DNA from: Arabidopsis thaliana
Taxonomy: Eukaryota; Streptophyta; Magnoliopsida; Brassicales; Brassicaceae
Length of the DNA: 64,000 bases
Direction of reading: 5' to 3'
Assembly (NCBI RefSeq): GCF_000001735.4
Contig: NC_003071.7
Span: 2,801,001-2,865,000, forward strand
Of this stretch, positions 48,282 through 58,316 are shown in pieces. Position numbers and translations under genes: made by a program. The notes under the pieces were generated by a model. It saw nothing but the letters and a program-made list of their open reading frames with translations. It was not told the origin of the DNA and searched no databases. Within the stretch, counting starts at the first letter, position 1. Each line of letters begins with the position of its first letter.

Positions 48282-48899
48282 CCTTGTAACAACGTTCAGT
48301 CAACACGAGAACCTGGAGCTCTTATACCAATTTGTACGAATCGGATTTGATTCGCAACTCACTTTAGCTCACCGATCACTCTCGTCATTCGTTTGATTAC
48401 AAGAAAGAAAAGAAGACAGACAATTTTACGAGTTCAGGCTCCAAATCGTAACGCTACGTCTCGCCGGAGGCATTCTCCGGAATCCACTAAGCCACAAAGA
48501 TTGTTACTCGGTTACAATAATCTCTCTCTTCTCTCTCTCTCTCTCTACTTTCTATCACAATAGAATCAATCCCAGAAGAAAACAGAGCTCGGGTTATAAA
48601 GCTGAGAATCAGTTTTATTCGTACTCACGTGTGGGTCTCACGTGCTAAGCTTTGACTAACCCAAAACCGAAGACCCTCTTTCTTCTTTATAGACTTTCCT
48701 ATACTTAGGATATTAATAGCATAGGGGTCACTTACTCACAATTTGCTTATCTAATATATCTCTATCAATTCTAATTACTTACACACACAAAAAAAATCAA
48801 TTCTAATTACTTAAAAAAGAAGAAATTTTAGGACATTATTAATATTACACTTTATTAAAAGATAAATATTGTAATTACTTAAAGTTTATTAAACGTTTA

Positions 48900-49380
48900 A
48901 AATATTTAACATAAAAACGTTTAGAATATTTATAATATATGAAATCTGTAAAAATGAAATAACCATTTGAAATAAAACTTTAAAATTGGTTTGAATTATA
49001 TAAGATAAAAGTATTATTAGAACAAAAATAATATTTAATTTTACTGAACGAACTTAGATGGTAGGACGGGTTTAGAATATTATAATATATGAACTCTATA
49101 ACAATTCAATAACCATTTGAAAGAAAGCTTTTAAATTGAATTGAATTATATATCTTTTAAATTAAAATATTATTAAAATAAAAATAACAAAATAATGTTA
49201 ATTTCATTCATCGGGGTTAGATGGTAGGACGATTTTTGGTCAATAGTAATACGAGATGGTATACCATGAATGAAATCAATTAGATATATTTAATTTTATT
49301 GAACGGGATTCAATAGTAGGACGGATTTGGGTCGATAGTAATACGAGACAGTATTCGATGGGTGAAATCCTAGATATAAT
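48900..49380. repeat. degenerate tandem repeat block
   Basis: A unit of about 150 bp containing TTTAGAATAT, TATAATATATGAA and AATAACCATTTGAAA occurs at about 48915 and 49068. A second unit of about 110 bp with TAGTAATACGAGA and GGTAGGACG occurs at about 49215 and 49315. Copies differ at many positions. The block lies just inside the Helitron ending at 49693 and may be part of it. No gene is seen. Confidence 0.6.
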
Positions 49381-49693
49381 AATCAAAATACAATTATATT
49401 ATCTTAAACACTAAACAAAACAAACAATATTATCAAAACAAATAAAATATAAATTTAATTATTCAGTTATAATCTAGATTTTAACTTAATGAACAATATG
49501 CTAATTGTTTTTAAATTTTTAAACAATAAAAATCAAACATAGTAATTGTACACTAAATAATATATAGATATAAGGGTTATATATTTAGAAAATACAAAAC
49601 ATTAAATCATATATATTTGTAATCTACTAAACAAATTAAATTTTTAATGTTTTGAAAAAATAGCCTGGCGGTGTACCGCGAGTTAAAATCTAG
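49381..49693 (+). mobile_element. Helitron 3' end
   Basis: The end has a perfect short hairpin, GCGGTGTACCGC (49669-49680), then GAGTTAAAATCTAG ending at 49693 and followed by T. A palindromic hairpin about ten bases before CTAG-T is the diagnostic 3' end of plant Helitrons. The 5' TC end was not located; the start shown is nominal, and the tandem block at 48900-49380 probably belongs to the same element. Confidence 0.65.
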
Positions 49694-51360
49694 TTGTAAT
49701 AAAATTACATACCATTGTATCATATATTGTTGATGTAAGTAATCCATGATAGTTAAAAAAGATTAGAATTTTGGGTATATAGATAAGAAAATTTATACAT
49801 GAAAAAATATAATTGATATTTGAATCAAAAGTGAATCTAACTATACAAAAATAATTACATAAAATAAATATAACTTTATTAACTACATAATAATATACAC
49901 AAAAATAACATAAATTAGCAATAAAAATAGTTAAACATAATTAGTTTTAAAAAATTATCAAAACATCATCACTTTACCATTTGTCATGTGTCTATTAAAT
50001 AATTGTGTGATTTTGAAAATTGCCCTATTTTTGAGTTTTTGTTTGAAAACTACACTCTACCCTATTTTTAATTAAAAATATAATTTTAAATTAAAAATAT
50101 AATTTTAAATATATTAAATGACAATTCTGTCCAGATTGTTTTTAAACAAATATTTTTAAAACAATTAAATTAAATACGAATTTTTGAAAAAAATATAAAA
50201 ACTTAAATTAAAATCTTAATTATTATTTTAACTATTTTAAGATGAAGACAGTTTATATATTTTAAATATTAAAATCTAACAAGATATTATCAAAAAAATA
50301 TTTGAAAGTTTATCGCTTCATATTTCTCACATCATATAAAGAAATCAATCCAACTCCAAACAAATAATTCTTTAACGCTACATTTTTTTTAATCTAAAAT
50401 TCTTTTACTCTACATTATTACTCAAGTTTTGAACTAATTTAGCTTTGTTTGTAAATATTTGTGATTTCAATTATAAGAAGATGATAATGAAATTCTGCAT
50501 GGTGTAATTTATACATATATATACACTAACTTTTCTCTTTTAAAGAATATTCTTTTTTTTTCTTTGTCTTGTAACAATATTTTTCTTACAAAATATATAT
50601 ATTCAAGATAAAATTATATGTAAAATTGTTAGTTAGTTACATCAAATATTTTTAAATTAAATTATATTTTTTTGGTGTCGAGAAAAGATAAAATAACAAT
50701 CTGATTTTTGTTTTTAATATAAATGTTTTAAAATTATTAGTAAATTTAAGTAAGGATATATTTATAATTCTCTATTTCTTTTATATTTTTAAAAATATAT
50801 TTTAAAAGAAAAAAAATGGGTAGCTTATTTTTCAAACAAAAACTTCGAAAAGAGACATTTTTCCAAATTTTCTCTAAATAATTAATGTAAGCTCCTCAAC
50901 TTCTAACTTATAGGTTAATGATACATTTAATATTTAATTTTACATATTTAATTGTACTATTATTAAATTTATTTTAGTATTACATGATTTTTCAATAAAA
51001 CCAAACTCAAAGTATTAGTCTATAATAGTCGTGGATTTATAAATTATTTGAGTAGGTTATTCTCATAAATTGATATTTATATAATCAATCATCGAGGGTG
51101 AAGAATACGTAAGGAGATCCATCATCATATTCTTAGGTTTCTAGAATCCAACACTTCCCTCTCTTAAATTGGTTTAAGACGAACGTTGTTTATGAATTAT
51201 TTGTATGATGCACTTTTGAGAATGTTATTAGAAAAAATATTTAAATACTAAAAGTAATTGCTTATTACATGAGTAAATGATTAGATAAATAAAATTATAT
51301 TTAAATTAAACAATACAAAAAATCCGAAAAAACTGCGGCGTGACGCGGGTGATCACCTAA
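49694..51360 (+). mobile_element. AT-rich DNA ending in a second Helitron 3' end
   Basis: A second Helitron-like terminus is seen at 51333-51360: CTGCGGCGTGACGCGG forms an imperfect hairpin and GTGATCACCTAA ends at 51360, followed by T. CTAA fits the CTRR rule. The body to the left is very AT-rich, contains a duplicated AATTAAAAATATAATTTTA segment near 50070-50107, and has no recognisable gene. Where this element starts is not known. Confidence 0.5.
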
Positions 51361-51361
51361 T

Positions 51362-52156
51362 ATTCATAATTTTCGTCTGATATTTGTAAAAATACTTGAT
51401 CATCTTATTCCATTATTGAGTCTCTAATGTAAATGATTGAAGATGCCTATGAGAAAACTTATTCCACATTTTTCTAAGTTTCTAAAGCAACATATATACT
51501 ATTTTTTGTTTAATTATCATGAAATACTTCAGAAATGTCTTTAGATCAAACTGATTTACAAAGAAAATGGGACCACACTGTCTTCGAAGCCCATATCCTT
51601 CACTTTACTCTCACGCCACTCTTCCTCGCACATGTATAAATACCAAACTGAAAATTACCCATATTGACTCAAAACTAGGCAATAATAACTAAAATGACTC
51701 TCATTAGTGATGGATAACTAGACTAACACAAATTTTATGAAAAAAGACCAATTGACCTTAATCAACATTTCTATTCACACAAAAAAAATATTTCATTTCC
51801 GAAAATTAAAAAAAGAAACAAAACAATTAAGAAACAAAACAATTAAAAGCAAACATAAACTCGATTTAGGTCATCTTATTTTCTCCAAATCAGACTTTCC
51901 TCTCATGAGGCCACTTTTTTTTCACAAAAACTAAGGAGACCACGTTTTTTTTTATAAAAACCCTAGATGTTAACATTTAATGTTTTAGTGGTAAATATGG
52001 TAACTGCTCTAATAAGTCTGTTATTGCAAAGAAAAAAAACTGTCACCACAGTAAATATTATTATAGCAAACAATTATGCAAAGAAAACCATAATTGATTT
52101 TTGAAATTATAGAATTTTTTATAAATTTGGGTTGACTATGTTTATTTATGGTATAT
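51362..52156. other. AT-rich stretch, nothing recognised
   Basis: No gene, LTR or repeat edge is recognised. The 65-codon plus-strand ORF at 51737-51934 is lysine- and asparagine-rich, as expected of chance reading in AT-rich DNA. Confidence 0.4.
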
Positions 52157-52330
52157 CTTTTTTTTTTGTCAACCACACATTAATTAAAAAATAATAACTC
52201 CATGATTGGTTGCCCAATTAGGAGGAATAGTGTCTACAAAAGTAATTTTAGAAAATAAAAATTCTAGAAGAGAGGGCTAAGTAATCCCCTCTTACATGTA
52301 AGATAAGGGAAAGCGAGAAAAAGGGGAAAG
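52157..52330 (-). pseudogene. probable LINE 3' end fragment
   Basis: On the minus strand a short reading, SKITFVDTIPPNWATNHGVI, is followed by a stop, a short tail and then a poly(A) run (T-run on the plus strand at about 52158-52168). This layout suggests the 3' end of a LINE in minus orientation. The upstream part is too decayed to confirm a domain. Confidence 0.4.
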
Positions 52331-52589
52331 AGACGCGTAGCACTCCAAGATCGTCTAGAATATTGGAAAAAGCGGGTCATTCTTTCGGTGACTGTACTAT
52401 GTATATTTATGGTATAGTTTTTCGGTGTAGAGTTTAGTGTTTAGGATTTAGAAATTAGTTTTTAATATTAAAATTTAGTTATAGATTTGTGGTATTTTTG
52501 AAAAATAAAATTAATTATAGTATTTCCTTGGAAAAAATTTCATTTTAGTGGTATATAAAAGAATTTCTAAAAGCAGTTGACAAAAAAAA

Positions 52590-53290
52590 ATCAAATCTGT
52601 CATAATATGAGTTTCCAAATAAAAAAAACTGTTACAATAGTTAGTATTATTCTATTAAAAAAATCATGAAAAAAGAAAACTAAAAATCGGTCGGATTTCA
52701 AATTACAAATCTTTCGTAACATAAAATATCTTTAAGGTCATTCCAGCAATTTATTTTCTTATTTATTAAACCTGCCATCAAACGACAAATTTATGGTAAT
52801 ATAAATTTATCTGTCACAACATAAAACAACTCTGTCATAACATAAAAATATTATATTTTAGAAAACAAATCTGCCATCAAACGACAGATATTGTGTAAAA
52901 TTACAAAAATATGTTATAACATAAAACAAGTGTGTCATAACATTAAAAAAAACGGTTATCGTTAGAAGTCTTTCTAGTAATTAGTTATTTGACAACAAAT
53001 CTGTTACAATGTGACTGATTTTTTTAACAAAATTATAAATCTGCCATCATTTACCGTAAAAAAATGTCTACACAAAAATAAGTCTGTCAAAATATATGAA
53101 AGTCTGTAGTTGAATAAACTAAAAATCTGTCAATCAAATTAAATATGCTATAATTTATAAATCTGTTATCGCTATTTTCTAAGAAATTTGTCAACCATAA
53201 AAGTCTGGCACAAAAAATATGTTGTAGTTAAAAAAGTCTGCGGAATAAGAATAAATCTTCCATAACTAAACGATAGACTTTTGTAAAATT
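52590..53290 (+). repeat. diffuse degenerate repeat based on TCTGTCATAACATAAAA
   Basis: At least twelve short segments related to TCTGTCATAACATAAAA or TCTGCCATCAAACGACAGAT recur at uneven spacing (52596, 52770, 52808, 52834, 52869, 52909, 52931, 52998, 53039, 53082, 53130, 53202). There is no coding sequence. The pattern looks like a decayed minisatellite or an element's subterminal region lying upstream of the pectinesterase pseudogene. Confidence 0.5.
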
Positions 53291-53524
53291 GCTGGCATTT
53301 TTTTTAAAGGGTAATTTTGTATTTATTTTATTTTTAACACATGAAAAAAAGTATTTTAGACAAGAAAATAACCAATTTAACCCCAATATTTTATAAGACA
53401 TTGTAGTAATTAATCTCGTTATTTTGGGTTAATTTAGTTTTTTTCCCAATACCAAACAACATTTGCCTCTTTTTTACTTTTAACTAGTTGAGACACACTA
53501 AACCCATCTCCTATTATCTTAAAC

Positions 53525-56500
53525 ATGCCCATCAAACCGGTTTTAACCACCCTAATAGCTCTTTTATCCATCATTCTTGCTCTCTACACGATCCAATTGC
53601 CATCCTTTAGATCTCTCTCTTCTATAGCTACAACTATCATAAACAATTCCCAACTCGGAGCATTAGGAAAATATTTAACATTCTTTGGACACAAACACCA
53701 TCACCATGAACCAATAAAATCTTGTGAGAAATGGACGTCAAGGCTTACACACCAATACAAGACTTCTCTTGTGTTGACCGTGATTTGCATGGTTGTGGTA
53801 ACTTCAGCAATGTTCAAAGCGCCATTGATGCTGTCCTTGATCAAAGCTCTTCCAAGACTATCTTTAACTCCAAGCTCTTGTTCTTTTCCCCTATCTCCAG
53901 TGCTCAATGATATTCTTTTATAGTGTAATATGATATATATATTTACTAAGATTTGAGTTCAATGTAAGCAAGCAGGGAAAATGTTACGGTTAATGAAAAC
54001 AAGACAAACCTTATTATTCAAGGAAGAGGATATCAAAATACATCCATCGAATGGAACGACACAGCGAAATCCACCGGAAACACTGCTGAAGATAGCTTCT
54101 CCTTCGTAGTGTTTGCAGCTAACTTCACAGCTTACAACATCAGTTTCAAGGTAAGGATATCGATGTCACAACAATTAAACCTAATTTAGCTAACGCATAT
54201 AATGATATCAGTTCTCATGTGTGTATATGTTTTGAATGGAGGAAGAATAATGGACCAAACCAGATCCTGGTGAAGCTGATGCACAAGCAGTAGCTCTAAG
54301 GATTGAAGGAGACCAAGCTGCCTTTTACGGTTGTTGATTCTACGGGGCTAATGACACGCTACTAGATGATAAAGGAAGACATTTCTTCAAAGATTGATTC
54401 ATTCAAGGGTCCATAGATTTTATATTTGGCAATGGAAGATCACACTACCAAGTTAAAAATAAAACACATGCATGACCTTTTCAAAATATGAGCTTAATAC
54501 TCTAAAATCGCAAACAGGATTGTACTATTAATTCAATAGCAAAGGGGAATACATCTAGAGTTACTGGATCTATCACAGCTCAAGGAAGACAATCAGAAGA
54601 TGAACAATCATTATTCTCTTTTGTGAATTGTAAGATCGATGGAAGTGGGGAAATATTGCTTGGAAGAGCTTGGGGAGCTGATAGTAGGATTTTACTCAAT
54701 TAATCCCTAAAACACTATCTTGTCGTTGTAGTATTTTAGGATGTCAATCCAATTCGGTGTGATGCAAACAGATGAGATATGATCAGAAAGCTCTAAGTCA
54801 AGCCAAGCAGAAAGTTGGTTGGTTCTAAAGTCCTAGTATGCAATAGCAGAAATGAAATGAAACTAAAAGCAGAAATGGCAATAGCAGGCAAGTGAATGAC
54901 AAAGCAGAAATGATAACAGGCAATCAAATGGATAAACGATTCCTAAGGATGGGGTAATCGATTAGTGTGGTCTCCTTAATCTATTCAGGCGTTTGACAAA
55001 ACTTCACAGAAGCTATCCCTAGACAACAAGTTCAACAACAGATTAATTCACTCCCGTGATAGAAATCCTCAAGCAAAGCTAGACACTGACCTAAATCCCT
55101 TTAGCAATCTCTAACTAAGCAGACACTATCGAATCAACATGTTAAAGTCAATACCCTCTCTACAGTCAATCCCTTGGGGTAGAGTCAGATATCTCTGGAA
55201 TTAATAGGATCTAACGCCCATTAAACGCCTTCTGAGCGCTGGACGTCTGGACTCATACTCCACATTAGCCAGTGAAACAAGCAATAAGCGCAACTAATCC
55301 AGAAGGGATTCTAGTATTCTAAACTCAACCACCTAAAATGACCAAGTAAACCACAACTATTCTATCCCATCCTCAGAAATACAGTTCACTACTCAGACAT
55401 AATCAAAGACAATAGCAAAGCAACAATTGAAAACATGCTAACAGAAATGACGAAAGACTTAAACGAAAACTGAATATCAAATACTTGAAAGCGAAACTAC
55501 AAAGTCGCAGGAGAAACACTGCGGCTATCAAAGTTGAGAAAAAGGTAAAAGCGAGATAATAACGGATAATAGCGGATGCTAGCGGATGCCCTAGGGAAAA
55601 CCCTAAGAGGCAGTTTATATAAGCGAGAAATGAAACTAATAAGGAAACTAAATATATAGCGAATCTTCACGTCATGATCCTGCGACCGAATATGTCATTG
55701 GCATCTGACGGGCAGAAATGAGCTTCCTAGTGATCGAGTATGTCATTGATCAAACTAGGCTTCAGGGGATCCGTCTTGCGATCGAGTGAGATGCAGTGAA
55801 GTCGAGATTGAATGGTCCAGCGACCCTGTGATCGAGTGCGATCGAGTGGATGTCATGAGGTGGTGATCGAGTGGTTTCTTTGGCTTCTCTTCTCTTCTTT
55901 GTTCTCAGCTTGTCTTGTTGAGTGCAAAATGAGCAGATAGGCTTCTTGGTGATCGAGTGGTGATCGAGTGGTTCTGATGGGGTGATTCCTCCGGCTTCGC
56001 GTTTGAGTGAAACTGAGCTGCTTGCTTCTCCGGGGTTGCGATAGAGTGATTTGCCCTGGCAGGGCTCCGAGGCTGTGATAGAGTACTTTTGCTGAAGGCG
56101 TCATTGGGCATTCTGACTTCATGTTCTGTTTTTCCTCTGTTTGAACTCCAAAAGCATCCAAAGTACCTGAAAACAACCAAATATGCCATGCACATGCAAT
56201 CCTAATGCAAAATCGTCCTAAGTATGTAAAACACACTAAAACGACTCCTAATGAGATGAAATGTGGATGAATCAATGACAAAGTGGTGAAGAATGAATGC
56301 CTAAATCATGCAAATTATAGACATATCATGAGCCTATGCTACGGTTGTGTTCTCAAATACTCACATGTCTGGAATCATTACTCCAGAAGGATGGAATAAC
56401 TGGGGAGACTCGACCATAGAAAAGTAAGCGACTACATACACATCTTAGAATACACATAAAAGACCTTATTTATGTCTTGTATGGGTTTTATATTTTAGGA

Positions 56501-56704
56501 CGATGACTTTTGGAGAGCATAAATGTTATGGACGGGAACAGATTACAAAGAGAGGGTTTTGTTTGGGAAACAACTCACAGATTCAGAAGTATCTTCTTTC
56601 GTAGATGTATCTTTTATACATGGTGATGAATGGCTCCGTCACACTAACATAGTCTCTGAGCATACATCTAAAGACATTGGAGATGATCTTATAGGATTTT
56701 ACTA
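53525..56704 (+). pseudogene. pectinesterase pseudogene, split by a solo LTR
   Basis: Exon 1 starts at 53525 with a hydrophobic anchor (MPIKPVLTTLIALLSIILAL) and a KSCEKW block; a 1-base loss near 53780 then shifts the frame before DLHGCGNFSNVQSAIDAVL. Exon 2 (53976-54150) is open (IIQGRGYQNTSIEWNDTAK). Exon 3 (about 54246-54452) has a frameshift near 54262, two TGA stops, and the family motifs GANDTLLDD and GSIDFIFGNG. Exon 4 starts at 54518, is broken by the LTR after LGRAWGA at 54678 and resumes at 56333. The last exon (56499-56704) carries another frameshift near 56531. The family demethylates cell-wall pectin. This copy cannot encode an enzyme. Confidence 0.9.
54679..56328 (-). mobile_element. 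solo LTR in the pectinesterase pseudogene
   Basis: A 1650-bp insertion starts TGATATGTC and ends CTACTATCA on the minus strand, with the family features of the LTRs at 26404 and 28108: a GACAACCTAAAATACTACAAC-like end region and clusters of ATCGAGTG/CACTCGAT motifs (55740-56060). It is flanked by GGAGC (54674-54678) and TGAGC (56329-56333), a 5-bp duplication with one difference. The pectinesterase reading is continuous once it is removed. No internal region remains, hence a solo LTR. Confidence 0.85.
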
Positions 56705-57264
56705 ACATATATAAGGATATACATGAATAAAAAACATTTAAATGTAGATACATACAGATTTTAAGTATATGTAGTCACACTGAGATCTGTTTTGCGATGA
56801 AGATAATACTCTTGTACTGTATATCGTAATCTGAGATTTTGGTATGTTTAATTAGCTTTATCATTCTGTCAAAATATTTCCAACAAATCTAACAAACGAA
56901 ACGCATGTGTCTAATTAGCTCACATTTCTTAATAAAGTTTCTAAGGTATTTGTGATTTCAAGAAGAGCACAAAATCAAGATTTCAAACAAATGCTACTTA
57001 ATTTTTCATCAAATGAAAAGAAAATTATAGTCAAAGTGATTACAATACATATAAGAGTAATTTCACCCACCTACGTAAACAAGTCTAAACCCCTAATAGT
57101 AAAAGAACCACAAAAGAACAGCCTCAACATGGTAATATATATGACCAATGTCAAATTTGAAATAGAAAGAATTAATTAAATATTTTCGACTCTAAACTTA
57201 AAACCAAATATTCCAAGAGACATGCATACCTTCAAGGCTTCAACCAAAAGTTTTTATTTTTTCT
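56705..57264. other. intergenic DNA, nothing recognised
   Basis: The stretch between the pectinesterase pseudogene and the host gene end at 57265 is AT-rich. The 75-codon plus-strand ORF at 56952-57179 has no recognisable motif and lies in biased sequence. Confidence 0.4.
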
Positions 57265-57582
57265 TTATTGAAAGACTAAATTAAAAACGAGATCATGACA
57301 TTGGTGCTCCTTCTCGTAGATGCATTCTTTCGTAAGGAAGCCAACAAAGCCAATCCAAGGAGCTTCGACACAACACAAATCCTCCAATGAATATGGCTTT
57401 CCAACAAATCGTGTAAAACATCTTTTTATTCCCTTTGGATGTTCATCATCTTTACCTGCAAATGTCACACACCACCGTTGCCTCTTCCGCGAAGCTCCAT
57501 TTCTGATAACAACCATCGCAGACTCCGACCGCATCCTCCGACGATTTGAGGTAATATCCGACGCAGTTAACTTCTCTAAGTT
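57265..57582 (-). CDS. unrecognised host gene, 3' part, cut by the Copia insertion
   Basis: An open reading on the minus strand ends at 57265 (…FVGFLTKECIYEKEHQCHDL…LVFQ). Upstream it runs to the Copia target site; joined across it, the reading extends through GACTTTGGGAATAAC to an ATG, giving a start MKQDFGNN at the host side of the duplication (62869 in the right copy, 57993 in the left). The joined reading would have about 108 codons with KLTASDITSNRRRMRSE and ASRKRQRWCVTFAGKDDEHP. I recognise no domain; the basic middle suggests a nuclear or nucleic-acid-binding role, but this is a guess. It could instead be the last exon of the gene seen at 62853-63500. Confidence 0.5.
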   Translation of the reverse strand, partial: NLEKLTASDITSNRRRMRSESAMVVIRNGASRKRQRWCVTFAGKDDEHPKGIKRCFTRFVGKPYSLEDLCCVEAPWIGFVGFLTKECIYEKEHQCHDLVFNLVFQ

Positions 57583-57587
57583 ATTCC

Positions 57588-57976
57588 TGAAGGCAAAAGC
57601 AATGCTTTAGGTTTTCATTGATAATACTCTCTTAACTTTACAAAAGATGATGGGGTTTTGTTTATATACAACAAGAGAGACATAGCTAAAACCCTAGAGA
57701 GAAACGACAGGTGTCACACATCAAGCTGGACTCTCTGAATCAAGGGTCAGGAACCTGTTCTCAAGCTTGATGTTGAAAGCCTTTTCCGTACTGAGATTAG
57801 GTGAACTTGTCTTGAGGTTGCCAGCTCTGTTCTTGTCGTTACTTGGAGAAGATGACCGTTGCTTCCAAGTTTGTGTTGTGGGCTTCTTGGGCCTGCATTG
57901 GGCTTTCATTTGTTTCTTTGCTGAGTTCAGAGAAACTGCAGAGTTTTGAGGCTTCATTACTTGAATTGTGTTGATA
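57588..57976 (-). repeat. Copia LTR, left copy, a solo LTR with target duplication on both sides
   Basis: This 389-bp LTR ends GCCTTCA at 57588 and starts TATCAACACAATTC at 57976 on the minus strand. The TG start is mutated to TA. ATTCC flanks it at 57583-57587 and 57977-57981, so by itself it has the form of a solo LTR. A TATATAAAC promoter box lies near 57660. It is identical by eye to the right LTR, including the unusual TA start. The 87-codon ORF inside (57721-57984) is probably chance. Confidence 0.85.
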
Positions 57977-58316
57977 ATTCCCAAAGTCTTGTTTCATGAT
58001 TCATCTTCTTTACTGTAAAGAAATGAAAAATGTTCCTTTCTGATATTATATATTCACAAAATTCTGACATTTTTGACTCTTTTCATTTCGTAGATTTAAT
58101 TTCGATTCTCCTCCAAAGATCCATCTCATATTCTCTGATGTTCCGGTTACTCCGGGTAAACTCATGAACCTTGCATCATCTTCTTTGTCTCTGAGTATAA
58201 ATATTAATTTTTCTGTGCTGTCTTGTTATGCATTTTCATGCCACGTCAAAATACTGTCACCATTTGGATATAGCACTCGAAAGTTGGTACTTTTTGTTGC
58301 TTTATCAATCATTGCA
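57977..58316 (-). repeat. duplicated host DNA, left copy, fused to the Copia pol ORF
   Basis: These 340 bp match 62853-63192 without visible difference. In the right-hand copy the DNA is continuous with host sequence. Here its outer end joins Copia RNase H at TCATGCA, a 7-base stretch that the host right flank also has (63189-63195). It carries the ATTATTT-like and TATTTATA stretches of a possible host promoter and the end of the chimeric ORF at 58226. Confidence 0.85.

Larger units (their letters stand above)
43765..48740 (-). mobile_element. Copia LTR retrotransposon, decayed but structurally complete
   Basis: Two LTRs (43765-44167, 403 bp; 48333-48740, 408 bp) begin TGTGA and end GTACA on the minus strand. 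They flank a primer-binding site with one mismatch at 48319-48330 (TGGTATAAGAGC) and a polypurine tract at 44168-44180 (AAGGTGGAGAAT). Flanks ATTTC (43760-43764) and ATTTG (48741-48745) are a 5-bp duplication with one difference. Internal coding DNA has gag, protease, integrase, reverse transcriptase and RNase H in Copia order, but broken. LTR divergence indicates moderate age. Confidence 0.9.

Noticed and set aside
57721..57984. 87-codon ORF inside both Copia LTRs (also 62597-62860)
   Set aside because: Both copies are identical because the repeats are identical, so conservation carries no information. The ORF crosses the LTR edge into host DNA.
57588..58316. Treating the whole 729-bp repeat as the Copia LTR
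   Set aside because: Only the first 389 bp lie between ATTCC duplications, and the rest is continuous with host reading on the right side. There is also no polypurine tract before 58316.
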